NCBI GenBank assembly: GCA_002422045.1
Contig: DITG01000039.1
Location: forward strand, 44,827 to 52,426
Direction: 5' to 3'
DNA from: Acholeplasmataceae bacterium UBA6190
Lineage (GTDB): Bacteria > Bacillota_I > Bacilli_A > Acholeplasmatales > Acholeplasmataceae
Length of the DNA stretch: 7,600 nt
Below are positions 1 to 6,210 of this stretch, piece after piece. Position 1 is the first letter of the stretch; each line of letters starts with the position of its first letter. The position numbers were made by a program, and so were the translations under genes. The notes beneath the pieces were generated by a model, which saw only the letters and a program-made list of their open reading frames with translations, was not told the DNA's origin and searched no databases.

Positions 1-1215
1 AAAGAAAAAATCAGAGAGATCAGAGTCAATGTCGACACACTGACTTTATCGGCTACCCCCATCCCAAGAACACTTCAGATGTCCATGATGGGACTCAAAG
101 ACTTATCGATGATTGAAACACCACCTCGCAATCGGTATCCTGTTCAAACCTATGTCGTTGAACGTCAAGAAGCTTTGATCAAGGAAGCCATCACTAGAGA
201 AATTGCCAGAGGTGGACAAGTCTTCTACCTCTTTAATACGGTCGCAGGCATTGAAGGCATGGTATATAAACTTCAAAAACTTGTTCCTGAAGCGAGAATT
301 GCTCATGCGCATGGTCAAATGAACAGAGATCAGCTGGAATCAGTACTGTCAGAATTCATCGATCATGAGTTTGATGTCTTGGTTTCGACAACCATCATTG
401 AAACAGGTGTCGATATTCCTAACACCAACACCTTAATCATTCACGATGCCGATAAGTTAGGACTCTCACAACTCTATCAGATCAGAGGCAGAGTCGGCAG
501 AAGTGACAGAATCGCTTATGCGTATCTGATGTATGATGCCTACAGAAATATCAATGATGAAGCTAAAAAAAGGTTATCAGCGATTCAAGATTTCACCGCT
601 TTGGGCAGTGGATTTAAAATCGCGATGAGAGATTTATCCATCAGAGGCGCAGGTGATGTGCTTGGATCTGAGCAATCCGGTTTCATCGATTCTGTTGGAA
701 TTGAACTGTATATGAAACTCCTTGAAGAAGCAGTCACGGGTATTCCGCTTGAAAAACCCAAAGACACTAGACCTGATGAAATATTCGCACCACGACATGT
801 CGATCCCGCGTATGTTTCAGAAGACTCTATCCGTATCGAAATCCATAAGCGCATCGCTGAACTCAACAGAGTTTCTGATGTCGAGGATTTGAAGCTTGAA
901 CTCACAGACCGTTTTGGTGCGCTCGATGCTGACTTACTTCTCTACATGTATGAAAAATTATTCAAAAAATTATCAGCGAAAATTGGTGTGCACAAGACAA
1001 TCGTCGAGCATAACCAAGTGACACTGATCTTATCCATGGAAGCTTCACAGACCATGAATGGTACAAAACTCTTCGATAAGGCAAGCCTCTTCAAACCTAC
1101 GGTCAGACTTGCTTACATCAAGGGTCACATTCACATCATCATGGTGACACGTTATGAAAAGAACCACTGGCTCTATTTGTATGACCTGTTTTTGGACGAC
1201 TTGATTTATAATTAA
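1..1215 (+). CDS. mfd: Transcription-repair coupling factor Mfd, C-terminal third (5' end outside window)
   Basis: Mfd is a DNA translocase that pushes or removes stalled RNA polymerase at lesions and recruits UvrA for nucleotide excision repair. The reading frame is open from base 1, so the ATG at 79 is internal. About 404 residues are visible, against a usual 1150-1180. In order (numbered from base 1): helicase motif III SATPIPRT at about 17-24, motif V (STTIIETGVDIP) at about 129-140, motif VI QLYQIRGRVGR at about 157-167, the TRG translocation motif region with GAGDVLGSEQSGFIDSVG at about 216-233, then the Mfd-specific C-terminal D7 domain from about 270 to the end. That domain, which masks the UvrA-binding region in known Mfd, separates it from RecG, which shares the motor and TRG motifs. 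The gene ends in TAA, 16 bases before the next start, with no terminator between, so the two are probably co-transcribed. The motor motifs look intact. Confidence 0.96.
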   Translation, partial: KEKIREIRVNVDTLTLSATPIPRTLQMSMMGLKDLSMIETPPRNRYPVQTYVVERQEALIKEAITREIARGGQVFYLFNTVAGIEGMVYKLQKLVPEARIAHAHGQMNRDQLESVLSEFIDHEFDVLVSTTIIETGVDIPNTNTLIIHDADKLGLSQLYQIRGRVGRSDRIAYAYLMYDAYRNINDEAKKRLSAIQDFTALGSGFKIAMRDLSIRGAGDVLGSEQSGFIDSVGIELYMKLLEEAVTGIPLEKPKDTRPDEIFAPRHVDPAYVSEDSIRIEIHKRIAELNRVSDVEDLKLELTDRFGALDADLLLYMYEKLFKKLSAKIGVHKTIVEHNQVTLILSMEASQTMNGTKLFDKASLFKPTVRLAYIKGHIHIIMVTRYEKNHWLYLYDLFLDDLIYN

Positions 1216-1218
1216 GAT

Positions 1219-1234
1219 AGAGGTGATCGATGTG
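1219..1234 (+). promoter_or_regulatory. Ribosome binding site that decides the GTG start of the aminotransferase
   Basis: AGAGGTGAT (1219-1227) is a long match to the 16S 3' end. It lies at normal spacing before the in-frame GTG at 1232. A GTG three codons earlier (1223) falls inside this Shine-Dalgarno sequence, and the ATG at 1230 is out of frame. GTG 1232 is therefore the best start. Confidence 0.75.
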
Positions 1235-2413
1235 GCAGTAGATATTTTAAAGATTTCCAAGGATGCGATCGAAGCGTCAAAACACTATGACGACGTGATC
1301 AATGCATCCATTGGTATGTTTTACGATGAAGACAAATCCATCGGAGGCATGCCAACCGTATCCAAAGCAATCAAACACTTGACAGATGATGAGATTCTAC
1401 CTTATCCGGCAGTCGATGGGGGTCCAATCTTCAAGAAAAATGTCATTGCATGGGTTCTGGGACAGTATGAACAAAGCATTAAGGAACACATGTTTGTCAG
1501 TGCGTGTGCAACGCCCGGTGGCAGCGGGGCAATTGCAGCAACTTTCTCGATTTTTTCCAAGCCAGGTGATTCGATTTTCGTTTCCGATATTCGCTGGCAG
1601 TACGAACGTTTCGCAGACCGTGCGAAACTGAATGTCTTCGAACATGCATTATTCGACGGGGACCATTTCAATCTGAAGTCATTTCGTGAACGTCTGGTTG
1701 AACTGTGCAAAAAGCAACACGAAGTGATTGTTATTGTCAATGATCCATGTCATAATCCGACAGGTTTCACACTTTCCGAACAAGAATTCAAAGACATTTT
1801 GTATATCGTGAATGAAATGAGAAATAACAGTATCGTCTTCTTATATGATCTGGCGTATCTTGAGTATTCTCATGAAGATAACAACAGAATCAAGATTTCT
1901 CATCTGCCGATGCTTCAAGACCATGTCATAACCATCATTGGTTTTTCAGGATCGAAGACGTTTGGTGTCTATGGATTGAGACTTGGGGCAGCCATTATCC
2001 TTGCCAAGAGTGAAGAAAAGGTCAAATCGGCACACTTAAAGTATGTCAATGAAGCCAGAGGTTCATGGTCAGCGACTCCGACAGCATCCATTGAACTCTT
2101 CAACAAGTTCCAAATCGCAGAAAACAAAGCCAATTTCCTAAAAGATTTGAATAAGATCAATACACTTGTTCAACAGCGTAGCCAATCGTTTGTCCGTCAA
2201 GCTTTGGAGATTGGATTGAAAACACATCCATTCAGAAGCGGATTTTACACGGTTGTCCTGACGAAGGATCCTGAAAAAGATTACTTGAAACTGGCAGAAC
2301 ATCGAATCTTTGCTGTTCCGATGAACGGTGGTGTGAGATTTGCGTTATGCAGTCTTTCACTGAAGGAAATCGAAGGACTTCCCCAAAAGATTAAAACCAT
2401 CTTGGACCTGTAA
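1232..2413 (+). CDS. Class I PLP-dependent aminotransferase, AspC/TyrB type
   Basis: Predicted cytosolic aminotransferase moving an amino group between an amino acid and a 2-oxo acid. From GTG 1232 it is 393 residues, normal for the family. Visible fold-type I landmarks are a glycine-rich ATPGGSGA cofactor-phosphate segment, a conserved Trp in the SDIRW stretch, NDPCHNPTG with Asn175 (cofactor), YDLAY with Asp206 and Tyr209 (cofactor ring), and SGSKTFGVYGLRLG with Lys242 as the Schiff-base lysine and Arg250. Arg369 in NGGVRF is the expected alpha-carboxylate clamp. By recalled alignment, Arg276 lies the same distance (26) after Arg250 as Arg292 lies after Arg266 in E. coli AspC. That would fit acidic substrates (Asp/Glu), perhaps aromatic ones as well. 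The exact substrate cannot be read from sequence. It follows mfd by 16 bases and is followed by a terminator, so it is probably the distal gene of an mfd operon. Confidence 0.9.
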   Translation: MAVDILKISKDAIEASKHYDDVINASIGMFYDEDKSIGGMPTVSKAIKHLTDDEILPYPAVDGGPIFKKNVIAWVLGQYEQSIKEHMFVSACATPGGSGAIAATFSIFSKPGDSIFVSDIRWQYERFADRAKLNVFEHALFDGDHFNLKSFRERLVELCKKQHEVIVIVNDPCHNPTGFTLSEQEFKDILYIVNEMRNNSIVFLYDLAYLEYSHEDNNRIKISHLPMLQDHVITIIGFSGSKTFGVYGLRLGAAIILAKSEEKVKSAHLKYVNEARGSWSATPTASIELFNKFQIAENKANFLKDLNKINTLVQQRSQSFVRQALEIGLKTHPFRSGFYTVVLTKDPEKDYLKLAEHRIFAVPMNGGVRFALCSLSLKEIEGLPQKIKTILDL

Positions 2414-2419
2414 CATCTT

Positions 2420-2441
2420 AAAGCCCGCTTGGGCTTTTTTT
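2420..2441 (+). terminator. Intrinsic terminator after the aminotransferase
   Basis: A 7-bp stem, AAAGCCC (2420-2426) with GGGCTTT (2431-2437), closes a GCTT loop and runs into seven Ts (2435-2441). It starts seven bases after the aminotransferase stop codon. This is a textbook rho-independent terminator for the mfd-aminotransferase transcript. Confidence 0.9.
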
Positions 2442-2443
2442 CT

Positions 2444-2471
2444 TTTTCATCAGTTTCCTATATGCTATAAT
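2444..2471 (+). promoter_or_regulatory. Extended -10 promoter for the membrane-protein gene
   Basis: A perfect TATAAT (2466-2471) is preceded by TGC (2463-2465), an extended -10 element. A weak -35 candidate, TTTTCA (2444-2449), lies 16 bases upstream and overlaps the T-rich tail of the preceding terminator. Transcription would start near 2478, giving a leader of about 25 bases. Confidence 0.7.
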
Positions 2472-2503
2472 GAGAGTATTGAAAAGCGATTTGGGGGTAT
2501 CAG

Positions 2504-2992
2504 ATGAAAAGAAGCACGTATCAACTATTTTCTGCTTTGCTAACAGGTGTGTTTGTGGTTGGATCACTCATTTTATTCATATCGTATAAGTTTGATTTTC
2601 CCAACATAGAAATCATGAGGTGGGGATCAGTAATCTTGACGCCCGCACTCTTGGTCCTCCTCAATCTGTTGATGAATTTATGGATGACATCCAGAGGTAC
2701 ATTCAATATCAAATTGCAAGGATGGCTTTATCCGACGGTGATTTATGTGTTCAATGTTGCAATCGTCTATACACTGATAGAAAAAGATGATGCAAATGTT
2801 TCAGTTGAAATGCTTAAACTAGGTATCGTCAGTATTGTGGTTACCCTTGTATTGTCGATAGTGACGTTTATCCTAGGATTGATTGCAGACAAGACTTACA
2901 AGACAGGATGGTATGTCATCACGAGTGCGGTGCTTGGATTTCTTTCAGTGATTGCAGGTGCTCTGATCTTCTATCAAATCATCAACCTTTAG
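2504..2992 (+). CDS. Five-helix integral membrane protein, function unknown
   Basis: I do not recognise a family. The 162-residue product has five hydrophobic segments at about 8-28, 40-61, 74-92, 104-127 and 136-160. Positive charges (MKR at the start, the TSRGTFNIK loop, the DKTYKT loop) sit on the predicted inside and the acidic EKDDANVSVE loop outside, so the topology is probably N-in, C-out. There is no cleavable signal peptide, catalytic motif, cysteine pair or nucleotide-binding site. GGGGG at 2493-2497 serves as a ribosome site six bases before the ATG. Its own promoter and flanking hairpins suggest a single-gene transcript unlinked to its neighbours. It could be a small uncharacterised integral membrane protein of the kind common in Gram-positive genomes. 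I am confident it is a gene, but not of any role. Confidence 0.8.
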   Translation: MKRSTYQLFSALLTGVFVVGSLILFISYKFDFPNIEIMRWGSVILTPALLVLLNLLMNLWMTSRGTFNIKLQGWLYPTVIYVFNVAIVYTLIEKDDANVSVEMLKLGIVSIVVTLVLSIVTFILGLIADKTYKTGWYVITSAVLGFLSVIAGALIFYQIINL

Positions 2993-3014
2993 CCGTGAAA
3001 ACGGCTTATTTTAT
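2991..3014 (+). terminator. Hairpin terminator overlapping the stop codon of the membrane-protein gene
   Basis: A perfect 6-bp stem, AGCCGT (2991-2996) with ACGGCT (3001-3006), closes a GNRA-type GAAA loop and is followed by TATTTTAT. The left arm begins inside the TAG stop codon. The T tract is interrupted by an A, so termination may be partial. Confidence 0.7.
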
Positions 3015-3036
3015 ACTATTTATACATAAATAACGA

Positions 3037-3050
3037 CAAAAACGTTTTCA
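3037..3050 (+). promoter_or_regulatory. cre-like site (possible CcpA operator) upstream of pflB
   Basis: The 14 bases match the catabolite-responsive element form TGAAAACGTTTTCA at 12 positions, with a perfect AAAACGTTTT palindrome at 3039-3048. The two mismatches are the left TG (CA here), usually well conserved. The site lies about 11 bases upstream of the first TATAAT, in its -35 area. Control of pfl by CcpA is known in some Bacillota, but the call here is motif-based inference. Confidence 0.35.
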
Positions 3051-3061
3051 CAGTTTTTCGT

Positions 3062-3067
3062 TATAAT
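3062..3067 (+). promoter_or_regulatory. First -10 box upstream of pflB (P1)
   Basis: A perfect TATAAT inside CGTTATAAT. I see no convincing -35 hexamer at 16-18 bases upstream, where the sequence is the A-rich edge of the cre-like palindrome, and there is no TGn extension. If used, it may depend on an activator or be weak. It would give a leader of about 80 bases. Confidence 0.4.
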
Positions 3068-3091
3068 TTCATTTGTTTCATTGTTTTCATT
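3067..3091 (+). repeat. Three TTTCATT heptamers phased at 9 bases
   Basis: TTTCATT occurs at 3067-3073, 3076-3082 and 3085-3091, exactly nine bases apart, filling the space between the two pflB -10 boxes. A fourth copy lies at 3126-3132 in the leader. It could be a regulator-binding array or just T-rich promoter DNA. Confidence 0.5.
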
Positions 3092-3101
3092 CCGTTATAA
3101 T
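3073..3101 (+). promoter_or_regulatory. Second promoter upstream of pflB (P2)
   Basis: TATAAT at 3096-3101, with TTGTTT (3073-3078) as a -35 candidate exactly 17 bases upstream. It repeats the CGTTATAAT context of P1 34 bases downstream of it. Transcription would start near 3108, giving a leader of about 43 bases ending in AGGAGG (3138-3143). This is the more likely main promoter of pflBA. Confidence 0.6.
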
Positions 3102-3150
3102 GAACCTGCAAATCACGATGATCATTTTCATTCTTGTAGGAGGAATAACC

Positions 3151-5412
3151 ATGAACGCATGGAAAGGTTTCAAAGAAGGACAGTGGACCAAGACGGTCAA
3201 TGTCCGTGATTTTATGAGTTTGAATTACACAGAGTATCTCGGGGACTCTACCTTTTTGCAAGGCCCAACAGAAGCAAGCATCCAATTGAATCAGATGTTT
3301 AACGGATATCTTGAAGAAGAAAAACAAAAAGGTGGCGTGATTGAACTCGACACTCATGTTGTCGCATCCATCACATCACATGGTCCAGGTTATATGGACA
3401 AATCCTTAGAAAAGATTGTGGGTCTTCAGACCGACAAGCCTTTCAAACGCGCATTTCACCCTTATGGTGGTATCGCAGTTGCTGTCAAAGCTGCAGAATC
3501 ATATGGATATCATGTCTCAGATGACTTAAAGCACGTATTTACCGAATACAGAAAGACACATAACCAAGGTGTGTTTGACGCATACAATTCCGACATCAGA
3601 AAAGCCAGAAAATCAGGGATTGTCACAGGACTGCCTGATGGATACGGCAGAGGTCGGATCATCGGTGATTATCGTCGTGTGGCTTTATATGGGATTGATT
3701 TCCTGATTGGACAGAAGAAAGCTGAAAAAACAGTCTATAGTTATCCGATGAATGAAAGAAATATTCGTCTACGCGAAGAAATTCAAGAACAGATCAATGC
3801 ACTCGAAGCACTGAAGGTGTTGGGTTCTTCTTACGGGTTTGACTTATCAAGACCTGCTGAGAATGCAACCGAAGCTGTTCAGTGGCTATACTTTGCATAC
3901 TTGGCTGCAGTCAAAGAACAAAATGGCGCTGCCATGAGTTTGGGTAGAACTGCAACCTTCTTGGACATCTACATCGAACGTGACCTTAAAGATGGCATAC
4001 TTTCTGAAAAGGAAGCACAGGAACTGATCGATCATTTCATCATGAAACTCAGAATGGTCCGTTTCGCTCGTACACCTGAATACAATGAACTCTTCACAGG
4101 CGACCCAACCTGGGTCACTGAAAGTATGGCGGGTATGACTTCAGACGGTCGTTCATGGGTCACCAAGAACTCATACCGTTATCTCCAGACACTCTATAAC
4201 CTAGGAACTTCCGCAGAACCCAATCTGACCGTGCTTTGGAGTGAACAACTCCCACAGAATTTCAAGAATTTCTGTGCGAAAGTATCGATTGATACCTCAT
4301 CAATCCAATACGAAAATGATGATCAGATGAGACCCAATCATACCGATGACTACGGGATCGCATGCTGCGTATCCCCAATGACCTTAGGCAAAGAAATGCA
4401 ATTTTTCGGCGCTCGCGCCAATTTAGGCAAAGCCCTGCTTTATGCCATCAATGGCGGTAAAGATGAAATCACCGGAGAACAAATCGGACCGATCTCCGAT
4501 GTCTTGAAAGCGGATGTGCTCGATTTTGATGTCGTCATGAATCGTTTTGACCAGATGATGGACTGGCTCGCGAAGACTTATGTTTCAGCCTTGAACATCA
4601 TTCATTATATGCACGACAAGTACGCCTATGAAAGACTTCAGATGGCACTTCATGATGCAGAAGTTGTGAGAAACTTCGCGACTGGGATTGCCGGACTTTC
4701 TGTCGTTGCAGATTCACTATCTGCGATCAAATATGCGAAAGTCAAACCGATTTATGATGAAAAAGGACTCATCACTGATTTTGAAACCACAGGTGAATTC
4801 CCCTTCTATGGCAACAATGATGACCGTGTAGACCAGTTGGCAGTTCAAATCGTTGAACGTTTCATGAGCAAGATCAGAGGCCAATATACGTATAGAGAAT
4901 CAGTTCCAACGATGAGTGTGCTCACCATCACATCCAACGTTGTTTATGGCAAGAAAACAGGCAATACACCGGATGGCAGAAGAAAAGGCGAAGCATTTGC
5001 ACCAGGTGCTAACCCAATGCACGGCAGAGACAAATCAGGTGCACTGAAATCGTTGATGTCAGTCACGAAGATTCCATGTGAGAGTTGCCAAGATGGCATT
5101 TCAAACACCTTCACCCTAGTACCTCAGGCACTTGGCAAAGGCAGTGGCATCGAATCCGCTGACGGCTTCACCTATGAAGGCGATATCAAGGTAGAAAATC
5201 TTGTCAATATCCTGGATGGTTACTTCACCAGTGGAGGATATCACCTGAATGTCAATATTTTCAACAGAGACATGCTGATTGACGCATACAACCACCCAGA
5301 AAAATACCCCAATTTGACGATTCGCGTCTCCGGATATGCCGTTAACTTCTCGAATCTGACCAATGAGCAGAAAAAGGAAGTCATTTCAAGAACTTTCCAT
5401 GAAACCATCTGA
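3151..5412 (+). CDS. pflB: Formate C-acetyltransferase (pyruvate formate-lyase)
   Basis: A cytosolic glycyl-radical enzyme that converts pyruvate plus CoA into acetyl-CoA and formate without oxygen, central to mixed-acid fermentation. From ATG 3151 it is 753 residues, close to E. coli PflB (about 760). AGGAGG (3138-3143) sits seven bases before this ATG, and MNAWKGFKEGQW resembles family N-termini. The frame stays open 26 codons further upstream, but that stretch covers promoter DNA. The catalytic pair is Cys405-Cys406 in GIACCVSPMT, followed by the conserved GKEMQFFGARANLGKALLY stretch. The radical glycine is Gly728 in RVSGYAV near the C-terminus. The CC pair and SGYAV separate true pyruvate formate-lyase from glycerol or choline lyase relatives. 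TGA ends it at the usual family end. It overlaps pflA by 14 bases, so the two are translated from one message. I see no damage to key residues. Confidence 0.98.
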   Translation: MNAWKGFKEGQWTKTVNVRDFMSLNYTEYLGDSTFLQGPTEASIQLNQMFNGYLEEEKQKGGVIELDTHVVASITSHGPGYMDKSLEKIVGLQTDKPFKRAFHPYGGIAVAVKAAESYGYHVSDDLKHVFTEYRKTHNQGVFDAYNSDIRKARKSGIVTGLPDGYGRGRIIGDYRRVALYGIDFLIGQKKAEKTVYSYPMNERNIRLREEIQEQINALEALKVLGSSYGFDLSRPAENATEAVQWLYFAYLAAVKEQNGAAMSLGRTATFLDIYIERDLKDGILSEKEAQELIDHFIMKLRMVRFARTPEYNELFTGDPTWVTESMAGMTSDGRSWVTKNSYRYLQTLYNLGTSAEPNLTVLWSEQLPQNFKNFCAKVSIDTSSIQYENDDQMRPNHTDDYGIACCVSPMTLGKEMQFFGARANLGKALLYAINGGKDEITGEQIGPISDVLKADVLDFDVVMNRFDQMMDWLAKTYVSALNIIHYMHDKYAYERLQMALHDAEVVRNFATGIAGLSVVADSLSAIKYAKVKPIYDEKGLITDFETTGEFPFYGNNDDRVDQLAVQIVERFMSKIRGQYTYRESVPTMSVLTITSNVVYGKKTGNTPDGRRKGEAFAPGANPMHGRDKSGALKSLMSVTKIPCESCQDGISNTFTLVPQALGKGSGIESADGFTYEGDIKVENLVNILDGYFTSGGYHLNVNIFNRDMLIDAYNHPEKYPNLTIRVSGYAVNFSNLTNEQKKEVISRTFHETI

Positions 5413-6148
5413 TGTAACATATTTGAATGTGCATTCCATCGAAACCTTTGGTGCATTCGACGGACCCGGCATTCGCTATGTATTATTTTTACAAGGTTGT
5501 CCTTTCCAGTGTCAGTATTGTCACAACCGTGATACATGGAGCACTCGGAAAAACAAGATGATGACAGCAGATGACATCATCACAGATTACAAGAAGTATA
5601 AGTCTTTCTATAAAAAAGGCGGTATCACCGTTTCAGGCGGAGAACCTCTTCTGCAGATGAAAGGACTCATCGAATTGTTCAAACTCGCCAAAAGCGAGGG
5701 CATTCATACGTGTTTGGATACTTCAGCCGCATGTTTTTCAGTCAAGGAATCAGAAGATTTCAAGATGCTCATGTCACTCACGGATCTTGTACTACTCGAT
5801 ATCAAGCATATCGATAACGACATCCACAAAAAACTCACAGGGAGTTCTAACGCTCAAGTCTTGGATTTTGCAAGGTTCATTGATGAATTAAACGTCAAAA
5901 CGATTATCCGTCATGTGCTTGTCCCAACGATCACGGATGATGAAGTGCATTTGAAACAACTGAGATCGTTCTTAGATACGCTTTCGAATGTCATATCGAT
6001 TGAAATCCTGCCTTATCACACGAAAGGCATCATGAAATGGCGTGAACTCGGACTCATCTATCCACTCCCGGATATCAAGGAGCCAACGATCGAATCCATC
6101 GAACGCGCAGAAACCATCCTCAAGCGTGATTATCGTTTTCGAACCTAA
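5399..6148 (+). CDS. pflA: Pyruvate formate-lyase activating enzyme (radical SAM)
   Basis: A radical SAM enzyme that cleaves S-adenosylmethionine with a [4Fe-4S] cluster and abstracts hydrogen from the PflB glycine to activate it. From ATG 5399 it is 249 residues, against about 246 in E. coli. The cluster motif CPFQCQYC gives Cys34, Cys38 and Cys41 with CX3CX2C spacing, preceded by the family FDGPGIRYVLFLQGC stretch. SGGEPLLQ at about 79-86 is the SAM-binding GGEP motif. There is no extra ferredoxin-like cysteine cluster insert, as found in activases of glycerol or other glycyl-radical enzymes, which supports PflA. An in-frame ATG at 5363 would add 12 residues deep inside pflB. I prefer 5399 on length and on family N-termini. 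Neither has a good ribosome site at normal spacing, so translation is probably coupled to pflB. A hairpin terminator follows the gene. Confidence 0.96.
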   Translation: MKPSDVTYLNVHSIETFGAFDGPGIRYVLFLQGCPFQCQYCHNRDTWSTRKNKMMTADDIITDYKKYKSFYKKGGITVSGGEPLLQMKGLIELFKLAKSEGIHTCLDTSAACFSVKESEDFKMLMSLTDLVLLDIKHIDNDIHKKLTGSSNAQVLDFARFIDELNVKTIIRHVLVPTITDDEVHLKQLRSFLDTLSNVISIEILPYHTKGIMKWRELGLIYPLPDIKEPTIESIERAETILKRDYRFRT

Positions 6149-6163
6149 ATCTTATGTTATAAT
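6136..6163 (+). promoter_or_regulatory. Extended -10 promoter for fhs
   Basis: A perfect TATAAT (6158-6163) preceded by TGT (6155-6157) makes an extended -10. The -35 candidate TTTTCG (6136-6141), 16 bases upstream, is poor and lies within the end of pflA. The start would fall near 6170, inside the left arm of the following hairpin. Confidence 0.65.
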
Positions 6164-6191
6164 AAAAGTATCTTCAAGCGAGATACTTTTT
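6164..6191 (+). terminator. Ten-bp hairpin terminator closing pflBA
   Basis: AAAAGTATCT (6164-6173) pairs perfectly with AGATACTTTT (6181-6190) around the 7-base loop TCAAGCG, ending in a short T tract. The stem is AT-rich, so it may be only moderately efficient. Because the outer pairs are A-T, it could also work in the opposite direction. Confidence 0.7.
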
Positions 6192-6210
6192 CATTTAAAG
6201 GGAGAAAAAT

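Noticed and set aside
585..905. Minus-strand open frame of 106 codons opposite mfd
   Set aside because: It is an antisense shadow of a conserved helicase domain. Its Ser-rich low-complexity product has no motif, and no ribosome site supports it.
1..1215. RecG or PriA instead of Mfd
   Set aside because: RecG shares the motor and TRG motif but lacks the C-terminal D7 domain of about 130 residues seen here. PriA has zinc-binding cysteines that are absent.
1402..1740. Minus-strand open frames opposite the aminotransferase
   Set aside because: They are shadows of a well-conserved enzyme with all catalytic residues in the sense frame.
3073..3150. Upstream extension of pflB to an ATG at 3073 (26 extra residues)
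   Set aside because: The extension covers promoter P2 and the leader, has no ribosome site and does not look like a PflB N-terminus. ATG 3151 has AGGAGG at ideal spacing.
5363..5398. Earlier pflA start at ATG 5363
   Set aside because: It lies well inside pflB, lacks a ribosome site, and adds a basic leader not typical of PflA. ATG 5399 gives the usual length.
3151..5412. Glycerol/diol dehydratase, choline lyase or 2-ketobutyrate lyase identity for the glycyl-radical enzyme
   Set aside because: The adjacent Cys-Cys pair and SGYAV glycine site are those of pyruvate formate-lyase, and the activase lacks the extra cluster insert of other systems. TdcE-type activity cannot be fully excluded but is less likely.
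6164..6210. Riboswitch (for example a folate-type leader) before fhs
   Set aside because: The gap is only about 60 bases and is explained by one simple hairpin and a promoter. There is no room for an aptamer.
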